Shown: positions 40,000 through 48,672, counted from the stretch's first letter. The stretch is 64,000 nucleotides of DNA from Pseudorhizobium pelagicum (GCA_000722615.1 JOKI01000011.1:120301-184300), one strand, 5' to 3'. The notes: generated by a model from the sequence alone, not told the origin. Made by a program: numbers and translations.

Positions 40000-40511
40000 C
40001 AGGCCCCCGCGTCTTTGGCATCGCCGGCTGGAAGAATTCCGGCAAGACAGGGCTCGCCGTCCGCCTGGTCGAGGAGTTCACCCGCCGCGGCTACCGCATT
40101 TCGACGATCAAGCACGCCCACCACGACTTCGACATCGACAAGGTCGGCGCCGACAGCTACCGCCACCGTCAGGCGGGTGCCCACGAGGTGGCGCTCGTTT
40201 CCGGGACGCGGTTTGCGATCATGCACGAACTGCGGGGTGAACCGGAGCCGGCTTTCGAGGAGATCCTCGCCCGGCTGGGGCCCTGCGACCTCGTGCTGAT
40301 CGAGGGCTACAAGCGCGAGCCGGTGCCGAAGATCGAGGCGCGCCGACTTGAGGCGAAGAACCGGGAGCCGCTGGCGCCTTCGGATCCGCACATCGTCGCC
40401 GTTGCCGCCGATCATCCGGTCGCGGACGCCACTCTGCCGGTCTTCGACCTCGACGACACCGTAGCCATCGCCGACTTCATCGCCGTGGCGACAGCGCTTC
40501 CCCCGAAATAG
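39996..40511 (+). CDS. mobB: Molybdopterin-guanine dinucleotide adapter protein MobB
   Basis: 171 residues from a GTG start overlapping the mobA stop. P-loop GWKNSGKTGL (11-20), then TIKHAHHDFDIDKVGADSYRHRQAGA and LVLIEGYKRE, all typical of MobB GTPases that assist MobA. Last gene of the cluster; a hairpin terminator follows within 10 bp. Confidence 0.93.
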   Translation: MTGPRVFGIAGWKNSGKTGLAVRLVEEFTRRGYRISTIKHAHHDFDIDKVGADSYRHRQAGAHEVALVSGTRFAIMHELRGEPEPAFEEILARLGPCDLVLIEGYKREPVPKIEARRLEAKNREPLAPSDPHIVAVAADHPVADATLPVFDLDDTVAIADFIAVATALPPK

Positions 40512-40546
40512 AAGAAGCCGCCGGATCGCTCCGGCGGCCTCTCTTC
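40511..40546. terminator. Bidirectional terminator between mobB and the OmpA-family gene
   Basis: Perfect core arms GCCGCCGGA (40517-40525) and TCCGGCGGC (40530-40538) with a TCGC loop. The GAAGA/CTCTTC flanks can extend the pairing. It lies between two convergent stops. Confidence 0.82.
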
Positions 40547-40561
40547 GTCATGTGGCATTGC

Positions 40562-42682
40562 TTACTGGTTGGAAGCGACCGGCTTCACCAGCGGCGTGAT
40601 GCGCCGGATGGTGACGCGGCGGTTGTCCTGTTCCGCACCTTCGGTCCGGATCTTCAGGAAGCGCTCGCCATAGCCCTGGGTCGCGAGGTTCTCCGGCGGA
40701 ATGCCGAAGGCATCCGTGAGGACCACTGCAACCGATTCCGCCCGCTCGTCCGAGAGGATCAGGTTGCTTTCGTCAGAGCCGACCGCGTCGGTATGGCCTT
40801 CGATCAGGAAGGTTTCCGCCGGGTTTTCCTTCAGAATCTGGTTCATCGCTTCGGCGACCTTGCGCAGCGAGCTTGCCTCGTTCATCGGGATTTCGGCACT
40901 GCCGGTTGCGAACTTGACCGTGTCGAGATCGATGCGGCGCGCCTTGTCGCGGATACGGGCCGAGTAGCGGACCTCATCCAGGGAATAGACGCGTTCGACC
41001 TGTTCGACCGGCGGCTGATCCAGGAACTCGTAGTAGTCACGGTCCGGATCGCTGGACGTGTCGATGATGTACTGGTCGAGCGGCACGCTCAGCCGCATCG
41101 GCGGCAGGTCGAGAGCCGGATCGCGCCAGACATAGTCGGCATCTTCGTAAAGTTCCGGTGCGTAGTAGAGGACGTATTCCTCGCCGTCCACGATGCGCGA
41201 ACGCTGGACCACCGAGCCGGAGCTGTTGCGGATGGTCACCACCTGCACGCCGCCCGGACGTTCCACGACCTCGCGATAGCGGTCACCCGGCAGACGCTCG
41301 TAGTAGACGCCGCCATCGTCACCGTAGAAGCGCGATGTATCGTCGTGGTAGACCACCGGCCGTTCGCCGATCGAGATGATGATGCGGGCTTCGCTGTCGC
41401 GATCATTGCGACCGTCCCGGTCGCGGCGTCCGTCACGCCGGTCGCCGTCACGCCAGTCGCGGTCGCCGTCACGATAACCCCAGCCTTCGGTGCGGCGGTA
41501 CTCTGGACGACCTTCGATACGCTCGCCTTCCTCGGCGGTAGCGGCACGGAACTCGGACCGCTGCCGTGCCTGCATCGGGGCTTGCGCCTCGGCATCGGAG
41601 GTCGGTGCGGCGACGGGTGCAGTCGCCTGTGCGGGTGCCTGAGCGGGCGCCGGGGCAGCGGTACCGTCAGCCGGTGCGGCTGTCGTGCCGGCCGGCGCGG
41701 TTTCAACCGGTGCGGCTTCCTTCTGGCTGTCGAGCACGGCAGCGCCATTCTCGATCGGCAGGACCGCGGTCTCGCCGTCCTGGGCCGCAGACGGATCGTC
41801 CGCAATCTCCTGCGCGCGCTGCACATCTTCGGTGGTCGTCGCGACCGGCGGCTCGCCGGCCGGGGCGGCTTCGCCTGTTGCGGCAGCACCCTCTGTCGTC
41901 GTCTCCGCTGCCGGAGCGTCGGTCGCACCTTCGGCCGGAGCCGTCTCGGCAGCGCCCTCCGTTGCGGCGGCGGGAGCTTCGCCTTCAGGCAGAACGACAG
42001 GAGCGTCAGCCGCATCCTGTTCGCCATCGGCGGGAGCCTCGGCAGGCTGCTCAGATGGCTGTTCCGTGGTTTCAGCCGCCGGGGCGGTTTCCTCGCTGGC
42101 CGGTGCCGTCTCTTCGGCAGGCTGCTCAGCGGCCGCAGCCGGTGCCTGTTCCTCCGCTGGAGCCTGCTCGGCCTCAGGGGCGGTCTCGGCTGCAGGAGCC
42201 TCCTCGGCGGGCGCGGCTTCCGGAGCGGCCTCGGCGGGCGCTTCCTCTGGCGTCACTTCCGGCTCCGGTGCGGGCTCGGGGGCTACCTCGGGAGCGGCCT
42301 CTGGCTCTGGCTCGGGTGCCGGGGCTGCCTCGGGCTCGGGTTCGGGCGCCGGTGCCTCGGGCTGCACTTCCGCCGGTGCTTCCTGGATCACTTCCGGAGC
42401 GGGTTCAGGGGTGGCCTCGGCCGGCGCCTCTTCCGCAGGCGCTTCTTCGGCAGGCGCTTCTTCGGCAGGTGCTTCTTCGGCAGGTGCTTCTTCCGGCGCC
42501 TGTTCCTCTTCCGGGACAGCACCCGGCGGCAGGATCACGGTGCCCTGGACGCGAATGACGTCGCCTGCGCTTGCGGCCGGGATCGCGATCTTCGGTGGTA
42601 CGGCGAATGCCGGCTGCATCATCAGCGGCAGCGACACGAGCGGCGCAGCAACACTGGCGAACAGTCTGGATTTCATTGACAT
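40562..42682 (-). CDS. OmpA-family outer membrane protein with long Pro/Glu/Ala linker
   Basis: 706 residues from the ATG after GAGGAG. Signal peptide of about 26 residues (PLMMQPAFA). Residues of about 45-400 are dominated by Ala, Glu, Pro and Thr, including tandem EEAPA units, so they are probably extended and disordered. Then comes a basic Arg/Asp-rich patch, a beta-rich middle domain (about 450-590) and a C-terminal OmpA domain (about 590-706) with VKFATGSAEIP, IEGHTDAVGS and NRRVTIRR, which binds peptidoglycan. There is no N-terminal OmpA barrel, so how it meets the membrane is unclear. A plausible role is an envelope spacer or tether. Single gene with its own upstream region. Confidence 0.87.
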   Translation of the reverse strand: MSMKSRLFASVAAPLVSLPLMMQPAFAVPPKIAIPAASAGDVIRVQGTVILPPGAVPEEEQAPEEAPAEEAPAEEAPAEEAPAEEAPAEATPEPAPEVIQEAPAEVQPEAPAPEPEPEAAPAPEPEPEAAPEVAPEPAPEPEVTPEEAPAEAAPEAAPAEEAPAAETAPEAEQAPAEEQAPAAAAEQPAEETAPASEETAPAAETTEQPSEQPAEAPADGEQDAADAPVVLPEGEAPAAATEGAAETAPAEGATDAPAAETTTEGAAATGEAAPAGEPPVATTTEDVQRAQEIADDPSAAQDGETAVLPIENGAAVLDSQKEAAPVETAPAGTTAAPADGTAAPAPAQAPAQATAPVAAPTSDAEAQAPMQARQRSEFRAATAEEGERIEGRPEYRRTEGWGYRDGDRDWRDGDRRDGRRDRDGRNDRDSEARIIISIGERPVVYHDDTSRFYGDDGGVYYERLPGDRYREVVERPGGVQVVTIRNSSGSVVQRSRIVDGEEYVLYYAPELYEDADYVWRDPALDLPPMRLSVPLDQYIIDTSSDPDRDYYEFLDQPPVEQVERVYSLDEVRYSARIRDKARRIDLDTVKFATGSAEIPMNEASSLRKVAEAMNQILKENPAETFLIEGHTDAVGSDESNLILSDERAESVAVVLTDAFGIPPENLATQGYGERFLKIRTEGAEQDNRRVTIRRITPLVKPVASNQ
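42423..42497 (-). repeat. Five 15-bp tandem repeats encoding EEAPA
   Basis: Five consecutive 15-base units with only a few third-position changes encode repeated Glu-Glu-Ala-Pro-Ala in the linker of the OmpA-family protein. Being a multiple of three, changes in copy number would keep the frame. The surrounding linker holds looser copies. Confidence 0.9.
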
Positions 42683-43031
42683 CGATATCTCCTCGACTTG
42701 GGATGTCATCCCTTCTTCCCGCGTCCTTGTTGACCGGACGTCGGCGCATCTAGCGCGGAGCCACAACGGGAGGCCCCTGCTTTTGTTCCCGCAAGATGGC
42801 CCCCCGCGTCTGAACCGCGTCTGAATGGCCATGAGCGGGGCCAGGTCCCGCGAGACTCCGACACCGGCTCCTCATCCAGACTGCGGATCGGCCGCGCAGT
42901 GGACGTAAAATGCCGTTGCATTTTCCACCGCGCCGGTATCTAAAAAACCCACGGACGGAGCCCGCTCCGAGCCCGCCAGGCGTGAGAAGACAAGATCAAC
43001 AGCACGCCGGCCACCAACAGAGAGGATCATC
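42683..43031. other. Divergent region between OmpA-family gene and ABC binding-protein gene
   Basis: This 349-bp stretch has no convincing gene. At 42804-42825 an 11-base unit, CCGCGTCTGAA, is repeated twice head to tail without change. That is the spacing used by OmpR/PhoB-family regulators, about 120-145 bases upstream of the OmpA-family start. Part of the frame upstream of that gene is open but lacks a start with a ribosome-binding site. AGAGGA precedes the binding-protein ATG. Confidence 0.5.
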
Positions 43032-43811
43032 ATGCGTATCGCCACTCACTTTTTCGCCGCCGCATCGATTGCCGCAGTTGCCCTGTTCGCCGGCTCCGCA
43101 TCGGCACAGGAAAAGATCGTCATCGGCACGGAAGGCGCCTATCCGCCCTTCAACAGCCTGGAATCCGACGGCACGCTCACCGGTTTCGACGTCGAGATCG
43201 CCCGGGCCCTTTGCGACGAGATGAAGGTCACCTGCGACTTCGTCACCAACGACTGGGACGGCATCATTCCCGCGCTGCAGTCCAAGAAGTTCGACGCCAT
43301 CATCGCCTCCATGTCGATCACGCCGGAACGCCTCGAGCAGGTCGACTTCTCCAAGAAGTACTACAACACGCCGCCGGCGATCGCCGTGCCGAAGGACAGC
43401 GACATCACCGAAGCCACCCCGGAAGCGCTGGCCGGCAAGGCGCTCGGCGCCCAGGGCTCCACGACCCACGCCAATTATGCCGAAAAGCACATGGCGGAAT
43501 CGGACCTGAAGCTCTATCCGACCGCTGACGAGTACAAGCTCGACATCGAAAACGGCCGCGTCGATGCCGTCATCGACGACATCGTCGTTCTCTCCGAGTG
43601 GGTGAAGTCCGACGCCGGCGCCTGCTGCAAGGTCCTCGGCGCGCTGCCGGTCGACGTCGAGATCAACGGCGAAGGCGCCGGCATTGCCGTGCGCAAGGGC
43701 GAAACGGAACTCGCCGACCGCTTCTCCGCTGCCATCCTCGCCATCCGCGAGAACGGCAAGTACAAGGAAATCAACGACAAGTACTTCGACTTCGACGTCT
43801 ACGGCGAATAA
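43032..43811 (+). CDS. Polar amino-acid ABC transporter substrate-binding protein
   Basis: 259 residues. Signal peptide ends near residue 25 (SGSASA-like end, then QEKIVIGTEGAYPPFN). The mature protein is a family 3 solute-binding protein: GFDVEIARALCDEMK, DWDGIIPALQSKKFDAIIASMSIT and the ligand-facing DFSKKYYNTPP. This resembles lysine/arginine/ornithine and opine-type binding proteins; the ligand is an inference. Heads a three-gene operon; a hairpin directly after it should raise its level relative to the permeases. Confidence 0.9.
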   Translation: MRIATHFFAAASIAAVALFAGSASAQEKIVIGTEGAYPPFNSLESDGTLTGFDVEIARALCDEMKVTCDFVTNDWDGIIPALQSKKFDAIIASMSITPERLEQVDFSKKYYNTPPAIAVPKDSDITEATPEALAGKALGAQGSTTHANYAEKHMAESDLKLYPTADEYKLDIENGRVDAVIDDIVVLSEWVKSDAGACCKVLGALPVDVEINGEGAGIAVRKGETELADRFSAAILAIRENGKYKEINDKYFDFDVYGE

Positions 43812-43835
43812 GGCCCGGGACTGCAAACGCCATTG

Positions 43836-43870
43836 TTGGCGGAAGGCTTGCCCTTCCGCCAATTTTCTTT
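43836..43870 (+). terminator. Intercistronic hairpin after the binding-protein gene
   Basis: Perfect 11-base arms TTGGCGGAAGG and CCTTCCGCCAA around a five-base loop, followed by TTTTCTTT. It lies between the binding-protein and permease genes, where such partial terminators or mRNA stabilisers commonly set a high binding-protein to permease ratio. Confidence 0.85.
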
Positions 43871-43923
43871 CTACAACAGGTCAACGATAACAAGCGGCAT
43901 AGCCGCAAGGGGAAAGCAGTTTG

Positions 43924-44706
43924 ATGAGCGGATGGTTCTCCGCCCTCGCCACGGCGCTCGATCCGCTTTGCGGACCTGTCGGGATCTTCTCGCTGTTGGG
44001 ACAGGGGACCGTGGTAGCCTGCGGCGATGCGGGCTGGGGCGATGAAATCGCCTTCGGCGTCAAGGTCACCGTCACGCTTGCCGTCGCCACCTTGCCGATC
44101 GGCCTGGCTCTCGGCTTCCTGATCGCGCTTGCGGCGCAGTCGCAGGACAGGCTGCTGCGCGTGGCCGTCGGCATCTACACGACGATCTTCCGCGGACTGC
44201 CCGAACTGCTGACGCTGTTCATCGTCTACTATGGCCTGCAGATCCTCATCCAGTCGGTATTTGCCTGGGCCGGCTTCGAGCAGCGCGTCGAGATCAACGC
44301 CTTCGTCGCCGGAATGATCGCGCTTGCCGTCGTCTTCTCCTCCTATTCCTCGGAAGTGCTGCTCTCCGCCTTCCGGGCCATTCCCAAGGGCCAGTACGAG
44401 GCCGGCGACGCGCTCGGGCTCGGCCGCGGGCAGACCATGATGCTCGTCGTCCTGCCGCAGCTGATCCGCATCGCCCTGCCCGGCCTTGGCAATCTCTGGA
44501 TGATCCTGCTGAAGGACACCGCCTATGTCTCGATCGTCGGACTTTCCGACATCGTGCGGCAGACCGGCATCGCCGCGCGCGTCAGCAAGGAAGCCTTCTT
44601 CTTCTACTTCCTCGCCTGTCTCCTCTATCTGGTGCTGGCGATCATCTCTTCCTTCGGCCTCGGCTTCATCGAGCGCTGGGCGCGGCGCGGCGAGGTGCGC
44701 CGATGA
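43924..44706 (+). CDS. Amino-acid ABC transporter permease (HisQ-like)
   Basis: 260 residues with about five membrane helices. The EAA loop reads EAGDALGLGRGQTMMLVVLPQ, which contacts the ATPase. RGLPELLTLFIVYYG is typical of polar amino-acid permeases. The ATG at 43924 is chosen; a TTG three bases earlier is equally placed behind AGGGGA. It overlaps the next permease by four bases (ATGA). Confidence 0.9.
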   Translation: MSGWFSALATALDPLCGPVGIFSLLGQGTVVACGDAGWGDEIAFGVKVTVTLAVATLPIGLALGFLIALAAQSQDRLLRVAVGIYTTIFRGLPELLTLFIVYYGLQILIQSVFAWAGFEQRVEINAFVAGMIALAVVFSSYSSEVLLSAFRAIPKGQYEAGDALGLGRGQTMMLVVLPQLIRIALPGLGNLWMILLKDTAYVSIVGLSDIVRQTGIAARVSKEAFFFYFLACLLYLVLAIISSFGLGFIERWARRGEVRR

Positions 44707-45533
44707 GTTATTCCCGCGAACTGATCGAACCGCGCCCCGCGCCGCCCGTCCCGTCCAAACCGTTGAACGCCTCCCGCGTCACCGCGCTCGCCATTCTGGC
44801 GATCTGGGCGGCGCTCGCGGTCGCCATGGTCTGGCTGGTGATCACCGGCTGGGATGAAGCCAAGTTCCTGCGCTACGGCCCGCGCTACCTTTCGGGTCTG
44901 TGGACGACAGTCTCTCTCGTCGGGATCGCCGTCATCCTCGGCGCCATCCTGTCGCTGCCGCTGTCGTTTGCGCGCATGTCGCAGAACCGGGTGATCGGCG
45001 CCATCGCCTATTCCTACGTCTACGTCTTCCGTGGCACGCCGCTGCTCGCCCAGCTCTTCCTGATCTACTACGGCCTCGGCGGTTTCCGGCCGCAGCTGGA
45101 ATCGGTCGGGCTCTGGTGGTTCTTCCGGGAAGCCTGGTATTGCGGCTTGCTGTCGCTCACCCTCAACACCGCCGCCTATCAGGCGGAAATCCTGCGCGGC
45201 GCCATCGAGAGCGTGCCGCGCGGCCAGCACGAGGGTGCGGCGGCACTCGGCATTTCGAAATCGGTCGCCTTCCGCAAGATCGTCCTGCCGCAGGCGCTGA
45301 TCGTGGCGCTGCGACCCTATGGCAACGAGATCGTGCTGCTGATCAAGGGCTCCGCCGTCGTGGCCGTCGTCACCGTCTACGACCTGATGGGCGAGACCCG
45401 CTATGCCTTCTCGCGCACCTTCGACTACCAGACCTATCTCTGGGCGGCGATCTTCTATCTCGCCATCGTCGAGACGCTGCGCCAGGTCTGGGCGCTGCTG
45501 GAGGCCCGGCTCACCCGCCACCTGAAGCGCTGA
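44703..45533 (+). CDS. Amino-acid ABC transporter permease (HisM-like)
   Basis: 276 residues. The N-terminal 35 residues are a polar, Pro-rich tail, then five helices. The family motifs FRGTPLLAQLFLIYYG and EGAAALGISKSVAFRKIVLPQAL (EAA loop) are intact. Forms a heterodimer with the previous gene product. No ATP-binding subunit gene follows: the next genes are usg and a convergent unknown, so the ATPase must come from elsewhere. Confidence 0.9.
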   Translation: MSYSRELIEPRPAPPVPSKPLNASRVTALAILAIWAALAVAMVWLVITGWDEAKFLRYGPRYLSGLWTTVSLVGIAVILGAILSLPLSFARMSQNRVIGAIAYSYVYVFRGTPLLAQLFLIYYGLGGFRPQLESVGLWWFFREAWYCGLLSLTLNTAAYQAEILRGAIESVPRGQHEGAAALGISKSVAFRKIVLPQALIVALRPYGNEIVLLIKGSAVVAVVTVYDLMGETRYAFSRTFDYQTYLWAAIFYLAIVETLRQVWALLEARLTRHLKR

Positions 45534-45658
45534 CGCTGCCCTGAAACGGCGGGGGCAAAGCTTCTAGCGGCCAGCCCTTAAAGAAATCGTTAATCCTCCG
45601 GTGTTCTCCTGTGGATGACGCAACTTGCGTCGTCACGACAAGAAGAGCGGGAACGACC

Positions 45659-45925
45659 ATGAACACAGAGATGGAAATGATGCTGAAGGGCTACGGGCTA
45701 ACCACTGCCCAGATCCTCTACCGCCTGCCCGACCACCCCATCCTGCTGCAGAGCTACCTCTGGCAGGAGTATGACCTCGCCCCGGACTTCCCCCAGATGA
45801 AGGGCTTTCTGAAGTTCTGGCAGGAGAAGCTGGACGGGCCGCTGCATTCCGTCCGCTACGTTCACCACAAGATGATCTCCGCCAGCGAATGGCGCGCGCT
45901 GAAAGGCGAGTTCATCCTGCACTGA
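45659..45925 (+). CDS. usg: Usg-family protein
   Basis: 88 residues. LTTAQILYRLPDHPILLQSYLWQEYDLAPDFP is the signature of the small Usg family, named from a gene near trp genes in other bacteria. No trp gene is nearby here. No membrane or signal segment. Function unknown. Probably monocistronic; convergent with the DUF2270 gene, 11 bp apart. Confidence 0.85.
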   Translation: MNTEMEMMLKGYGLTTAQILYRLPDHPILLQSYLWQEYDLAPDFPQMKGFLKFWQEKLDGPLHSVRYVHHKMISASEWRALKGEFILH

Positions 45926-45936
45926 CACGCCCACCG

Positions 45937-46659
45937 TCACACATGCACCTCGCCGTGGGCCAGCTCGCCCTCGTCGGAGGCCTGGTGCAGCGAGGCGAAG
46001 AAGACGAAGCCGTAGAAGACCACCACCCCTGCCAGGACTGTCCAGCCCGGCAGCGGACCGAAGGCCGCATTTTCCACCGCCTCGCGCCAAGAGAAGACGA
46101 CGTCCGCCTGCTCGCCGTCGGGCAGGAGTTTCGGCGTCGAGATCTTCAGGCCCCAGGCCAGCAGCAGGATCAGATACATCCAGGAATAATTGCGACGCAC
46201 CCTCCGATACAGAGCCTCCCGGTAGCTCATGAGGAAGCTCGGATGGCGCAGGCTCTTGGCGATCGCTTCCGCCCAGTTCGGCTCTAGGTCGCTCTCCGGA
46301 TAGAGCGCCTGCGCAAAGTAGTAGCGCTCCAGCTTGCGCACCCTGGCGCGGTAGACGTCGAAGAAGCGATAGCGCCGCGCCTCGATCAGCAGCAGCAGCG
46401 AGACCAGCAGCATGGCAAACAGCACCACCCCGTGGTGTGACGACGACGTCGACAGCGAGACCGAGAGCAGCGCCGCCACCACCGTGATCGCCCAGTTGGT
46501 GGTGCGGTCGATGCGGTCGCGCCAACTCGTCATCCGGCCGATCTCGCCGCGGTAGTAGTGGATGATCATGTTGGATTTTTCGGCCGAGGTGATCGGCAGC
46601 GACGGCGCCCGCCGTTCGATGTTCTCCTCCAGGGCCGTCGGGGCTTGGCTTGCGGACAT
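45937..46659 (-). CDS. DUF2270 membrane protein
   Basis: 240 residues with four hydrophobic segments (about 55-75, 77-95, 170-185 and 205-225). The HYYRGEIGRMTSWRDRIDRTTNWAITV and YRFFDVYRARVRKLERYYFA stretches match the DUF2270 family of predicted integral membrane proteins. No function is known. Single gene, divergent from the methyltransferase gene. Confidence 0.82.
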   Translation of the reverse strand: MSASQAPTALEENIERRAPSLPITSAEKSNMIIHYYRGEIGRMTSWRDRIDRTTNWAITVVAALLSVSLSTSSSHHGVVLFAMLLVSLLLLIEARRYRFFDVYRARVRKLERYYFAQALYPESDLEPNWAEAIAKSLRHPSFLMSYREALYRRVRRNYSWMYLILLLAWGLKISTPKLLPDGEQADVVFSWREAVENAAFGPLPGWTVLAGVVVFYGFVFFASLHQASDEGELAHGEVHV

Positions 46660-46793
46660 GATCTCTTCTCCCACGTGCCGGATAGCCGGCTGATCGCGCA
46701 GGTCAAACGAGATGGCGCATCCTCGTGTTCCGCCTCCGACGTTGCCAAACCGGGGCAAGACGCCTAAACGGCTGGCATACACGGAGATGCACC

Positions 46794-47609
46794 ATGAAGA
46801 AGATCGACGAGGAAGCGCTGGCCGAGGCTTACAACCGCGCGCTCGGGCTCGAGAAGGCCGGCGACATCGATGCCGCCGTCGCCGCCTACCGCGAGGTTCT
46901 GGAGATCGATCCGGAAGACCACGGCGGCGCCGCCGTACGGATTGCCTCGCTTGGCCGTGGCGAAGCGCCACCCAGGGCACCGGACGCCTATGTCGAGACG
47001 CTGTTCGACCAGCATGCCGAAAGCTTCGAGGACATTCTCGTCGAGCAGCTCGGCTACGCGGTCCCCGTGATGGTGCGCCAGCGCCTGCAGGAGCTTGGCC
47101 TCGGGCCGTTCAAGCGCATGCTCGACCTCGGCTGCGGCACCGGCCTCACCGGCGGCACCCTGCGCGACATGGTCGACGACATCACCGGTCTCGACATCTC
47201 CGAAAACATGATCGAGATCGCCCACGAGAAGGACCTCTACGAGACGCTCTACGTGGCGGAAGTCGAGGATTTCCTCGAGGACAACGACGACGAGCCCTTC
47301 GACCTGATCACCGCAACCGACGTGCTGCCCTATCTCGGCGCGCTCGAGCCGCTGTTCTTCGGCGCTTCGGAGAACATGCTGAAGGACGGCATCTTCGTCT
47401 TCTCGTCTGAGACCTTGCCCGAGGACGCCATGGCCGGCCGTGCCTATATCGTCGGCCCGCACCAGCGCTTCGCCCATTCCGAAACCTATGTGCGCGAGCG
47501 CCTTGCCGCGACCGGATTCGAGGTGCTGGAGATCGGCGAGATCAACGTGCGCATGCAGGAGGGCCATCCGACGCCCGGGCATCTGGTCATTGCGAAGTTC
47601 AAAGGCTAG
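46794..47609 (+). CDS. SAM-dependent methyltransferase with N-terminal TPR
   Basis: 271 residues. Residues of about 5-45 form one tetratricopeptide unit (AYNRALGLEKAGDIDAAVAA). The class I methyltransferase fold follows, with the SAM-binding MLDLGCGTGLTGG near residue 105 and GLDISENMIEIA. This TPR-methyltransferase type is frequent in rhizobia; the substrate is unknown. GGAG lies eight bases before the ATG. DinB and a membrane protein follow closely on the same strand. Confidence 0.85.
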   Translation: MKKIDEEALAEAYNRALGLEKAGDIDAAVAAYREVLEIDPEDHGGAAVRIASLGRGEAPPRAPDAYVETLFDQHAESFEDILVEQLGYAVPVMVRQRLQELGLGPFKRMLDLGCGTGLTGGTLRDMVDDITGLDISENMIEIAHEKDLYETLYVAEVEDFLEDNDDEPFDLITATDVLPYLGALEPLFFGASENMLKDGIFVFSSETLPEDAMAGRAYIVGPHQRFAHSETYVRERLAATGFEVLEIGEINVRMQEGHPTPGHLVIAKFKG

Positions 47610-47632
47610 GGTCTCCCGCCAGGAGGTATCCC

Positions 47633-48193
47633 ATGACGCCACAGCGCTATTTTCTTGCCCAGGCCTATAACAATGCCTGGGCCAACCACCGGCTGCTGAA
47701 GGCCTGCAAGCGGCTGCACCGCGAGGAGCTTTCAGCGCCACGCACGAGCTTCTTTCCCTCCATCATCCATACGCTCAACCACATCCTGACGGTGGACTGG
47801 CTCTACATCAGCGCGCTCGAAGGACACTGTCTCGGCGCCCAGGCCTTCGAGCCAGAGATTCCCTTCACGCTGATCGTCGATCTCGAGCGGGAGCAGCGCG
47901 CCGCCGACCGGCGCCTCATCGATCACTGTCGACTGCTCGACCGCGAGATGCTGGAAGCCAGGGTCGAGATCCCGCGCGACACCCATGTCCAGATCGAAAG
48001 CGCGGGCCGCATCCTGCTGCATCTCTTCCAGCATCAGATCCATCACCGGGGCCAGGTGCATGCCATGCTCGCCGGCACCTCGGTGGCGCCGCCGCAGCTG
48101 GACGAATTCTTTCCCGCCGATCCCTCCGAACAGGCGCTGCGCCGCGCTGATTTCGCCGAACTCGGCTTCTCCGAAGCCCTCATCTGGAGCTGA
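47633..48193 (+). CDS. DinB-family protein
   Basis: 186 residues. Four-helix bundle family: YNNAWANHRLLKACKRL at the start and a metal-binding histidine set in TLNHILTVDWLY and LLHLFQHQIHHRGQVHAML. Members bind a divalent metal and include thiol-dependent transferases; the reaction here is unknown. A strong AGGAGGT precedes the ATG. Followed after 2 bp by the next gene. Confidence 0.88.
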   Translation: MTPQRYFLAQAYNNAWANHRLLKACKRLHREELSAPRTSFFPSIIHTLNHILTVDWLYISALEGHCLGAQAFEPEIPFTLIVDLEREQRAADRRLIDHCRLLDREMLEARVEIPRDTHVQIESAGRILLHLFQHQIHHRGQVHAMLAGTSVAPPQLDEFFPADPSEQALRRADFAELGFSEALIWS

Positions 48194-48195
48194 CA

Positions 48196-48606
48196 ATGCT
48201 TTATACCGTCCTGAAGTCCCTGCACATCATATCCGACATCGTCTGGATCGGCGGCATGCTGATCAATGCCTTCGTCATCGCCATGGTGCCTCCGACGATC
48301 CGCACCGGCGTCATCACCGCGCTTCGTCCCTATGACCGCCGCGTCACCACCGCGGGCCTTGCCGGCGCCTGGATCTTCGGCCTGATCCTGGCGTTCGGCT
48401 ATGTCGGCTTCTCCGGCGGCTGGCTGCACCTGAAGCTTCTGATCGTCGTCATGCTGTCGGCGCTGCACGGCATGCAGAGCGCATGGCTGCGCCGCATGGA
48501 AGCCGACCCGCACCTCGACCCGCCGGCCTTCGTGCGCGTCGCAATGCCGATCGTACTCGTTTCGGTCGTCGTCGTCGTGCTGCTGGCCGTCGTCAAGCCG
48601 TTCTAG
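48196..48606 (+). CDS. Small membrane protein, HemJ/CopD-like
   Basis: 136 residues, four hydrophobic helices. LKSLHIISDIVWIGGML and GWLHLKLLIVVMLSALHGMQS resemble the heme-ligating helices of HemJ (protoporphyrinogen oxidase) and the CopD/UPF0093 superfamily, but it is not close enough to call HemJ. It starts 2 bp after the DinB stop, so it is coupled to it. A role with heme or metal is an inference. Confidence 0.7.
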   Translation: MLYTVLKSLHIISDIVWIGGMLINAFVIAMVPPTIRTGVITALRPYDRRVTTAGLAGAWIFGLILAFGYVGFSGGWLHLKLLIVVMLSALHGMQSAWLRRMEADPHLDPPAFVRVAMPIVLVSVVVVVLLAVVKPF

Positions 48607-48672
48607 GCTTCGACCATTGAGGCCCTGCGGCCTTTCCGGTAGGTCTGTCTTATCAATCGAGGAGGAAAGAAC

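Noticed and set aside
40550-42679. 709-codon plus-strand frame, Gly/Arg-rich
   Set aside because: Exact antisense of the OmpA-family gene; its low-complexity content is the complement of the Pro/Glu/Ala linker.
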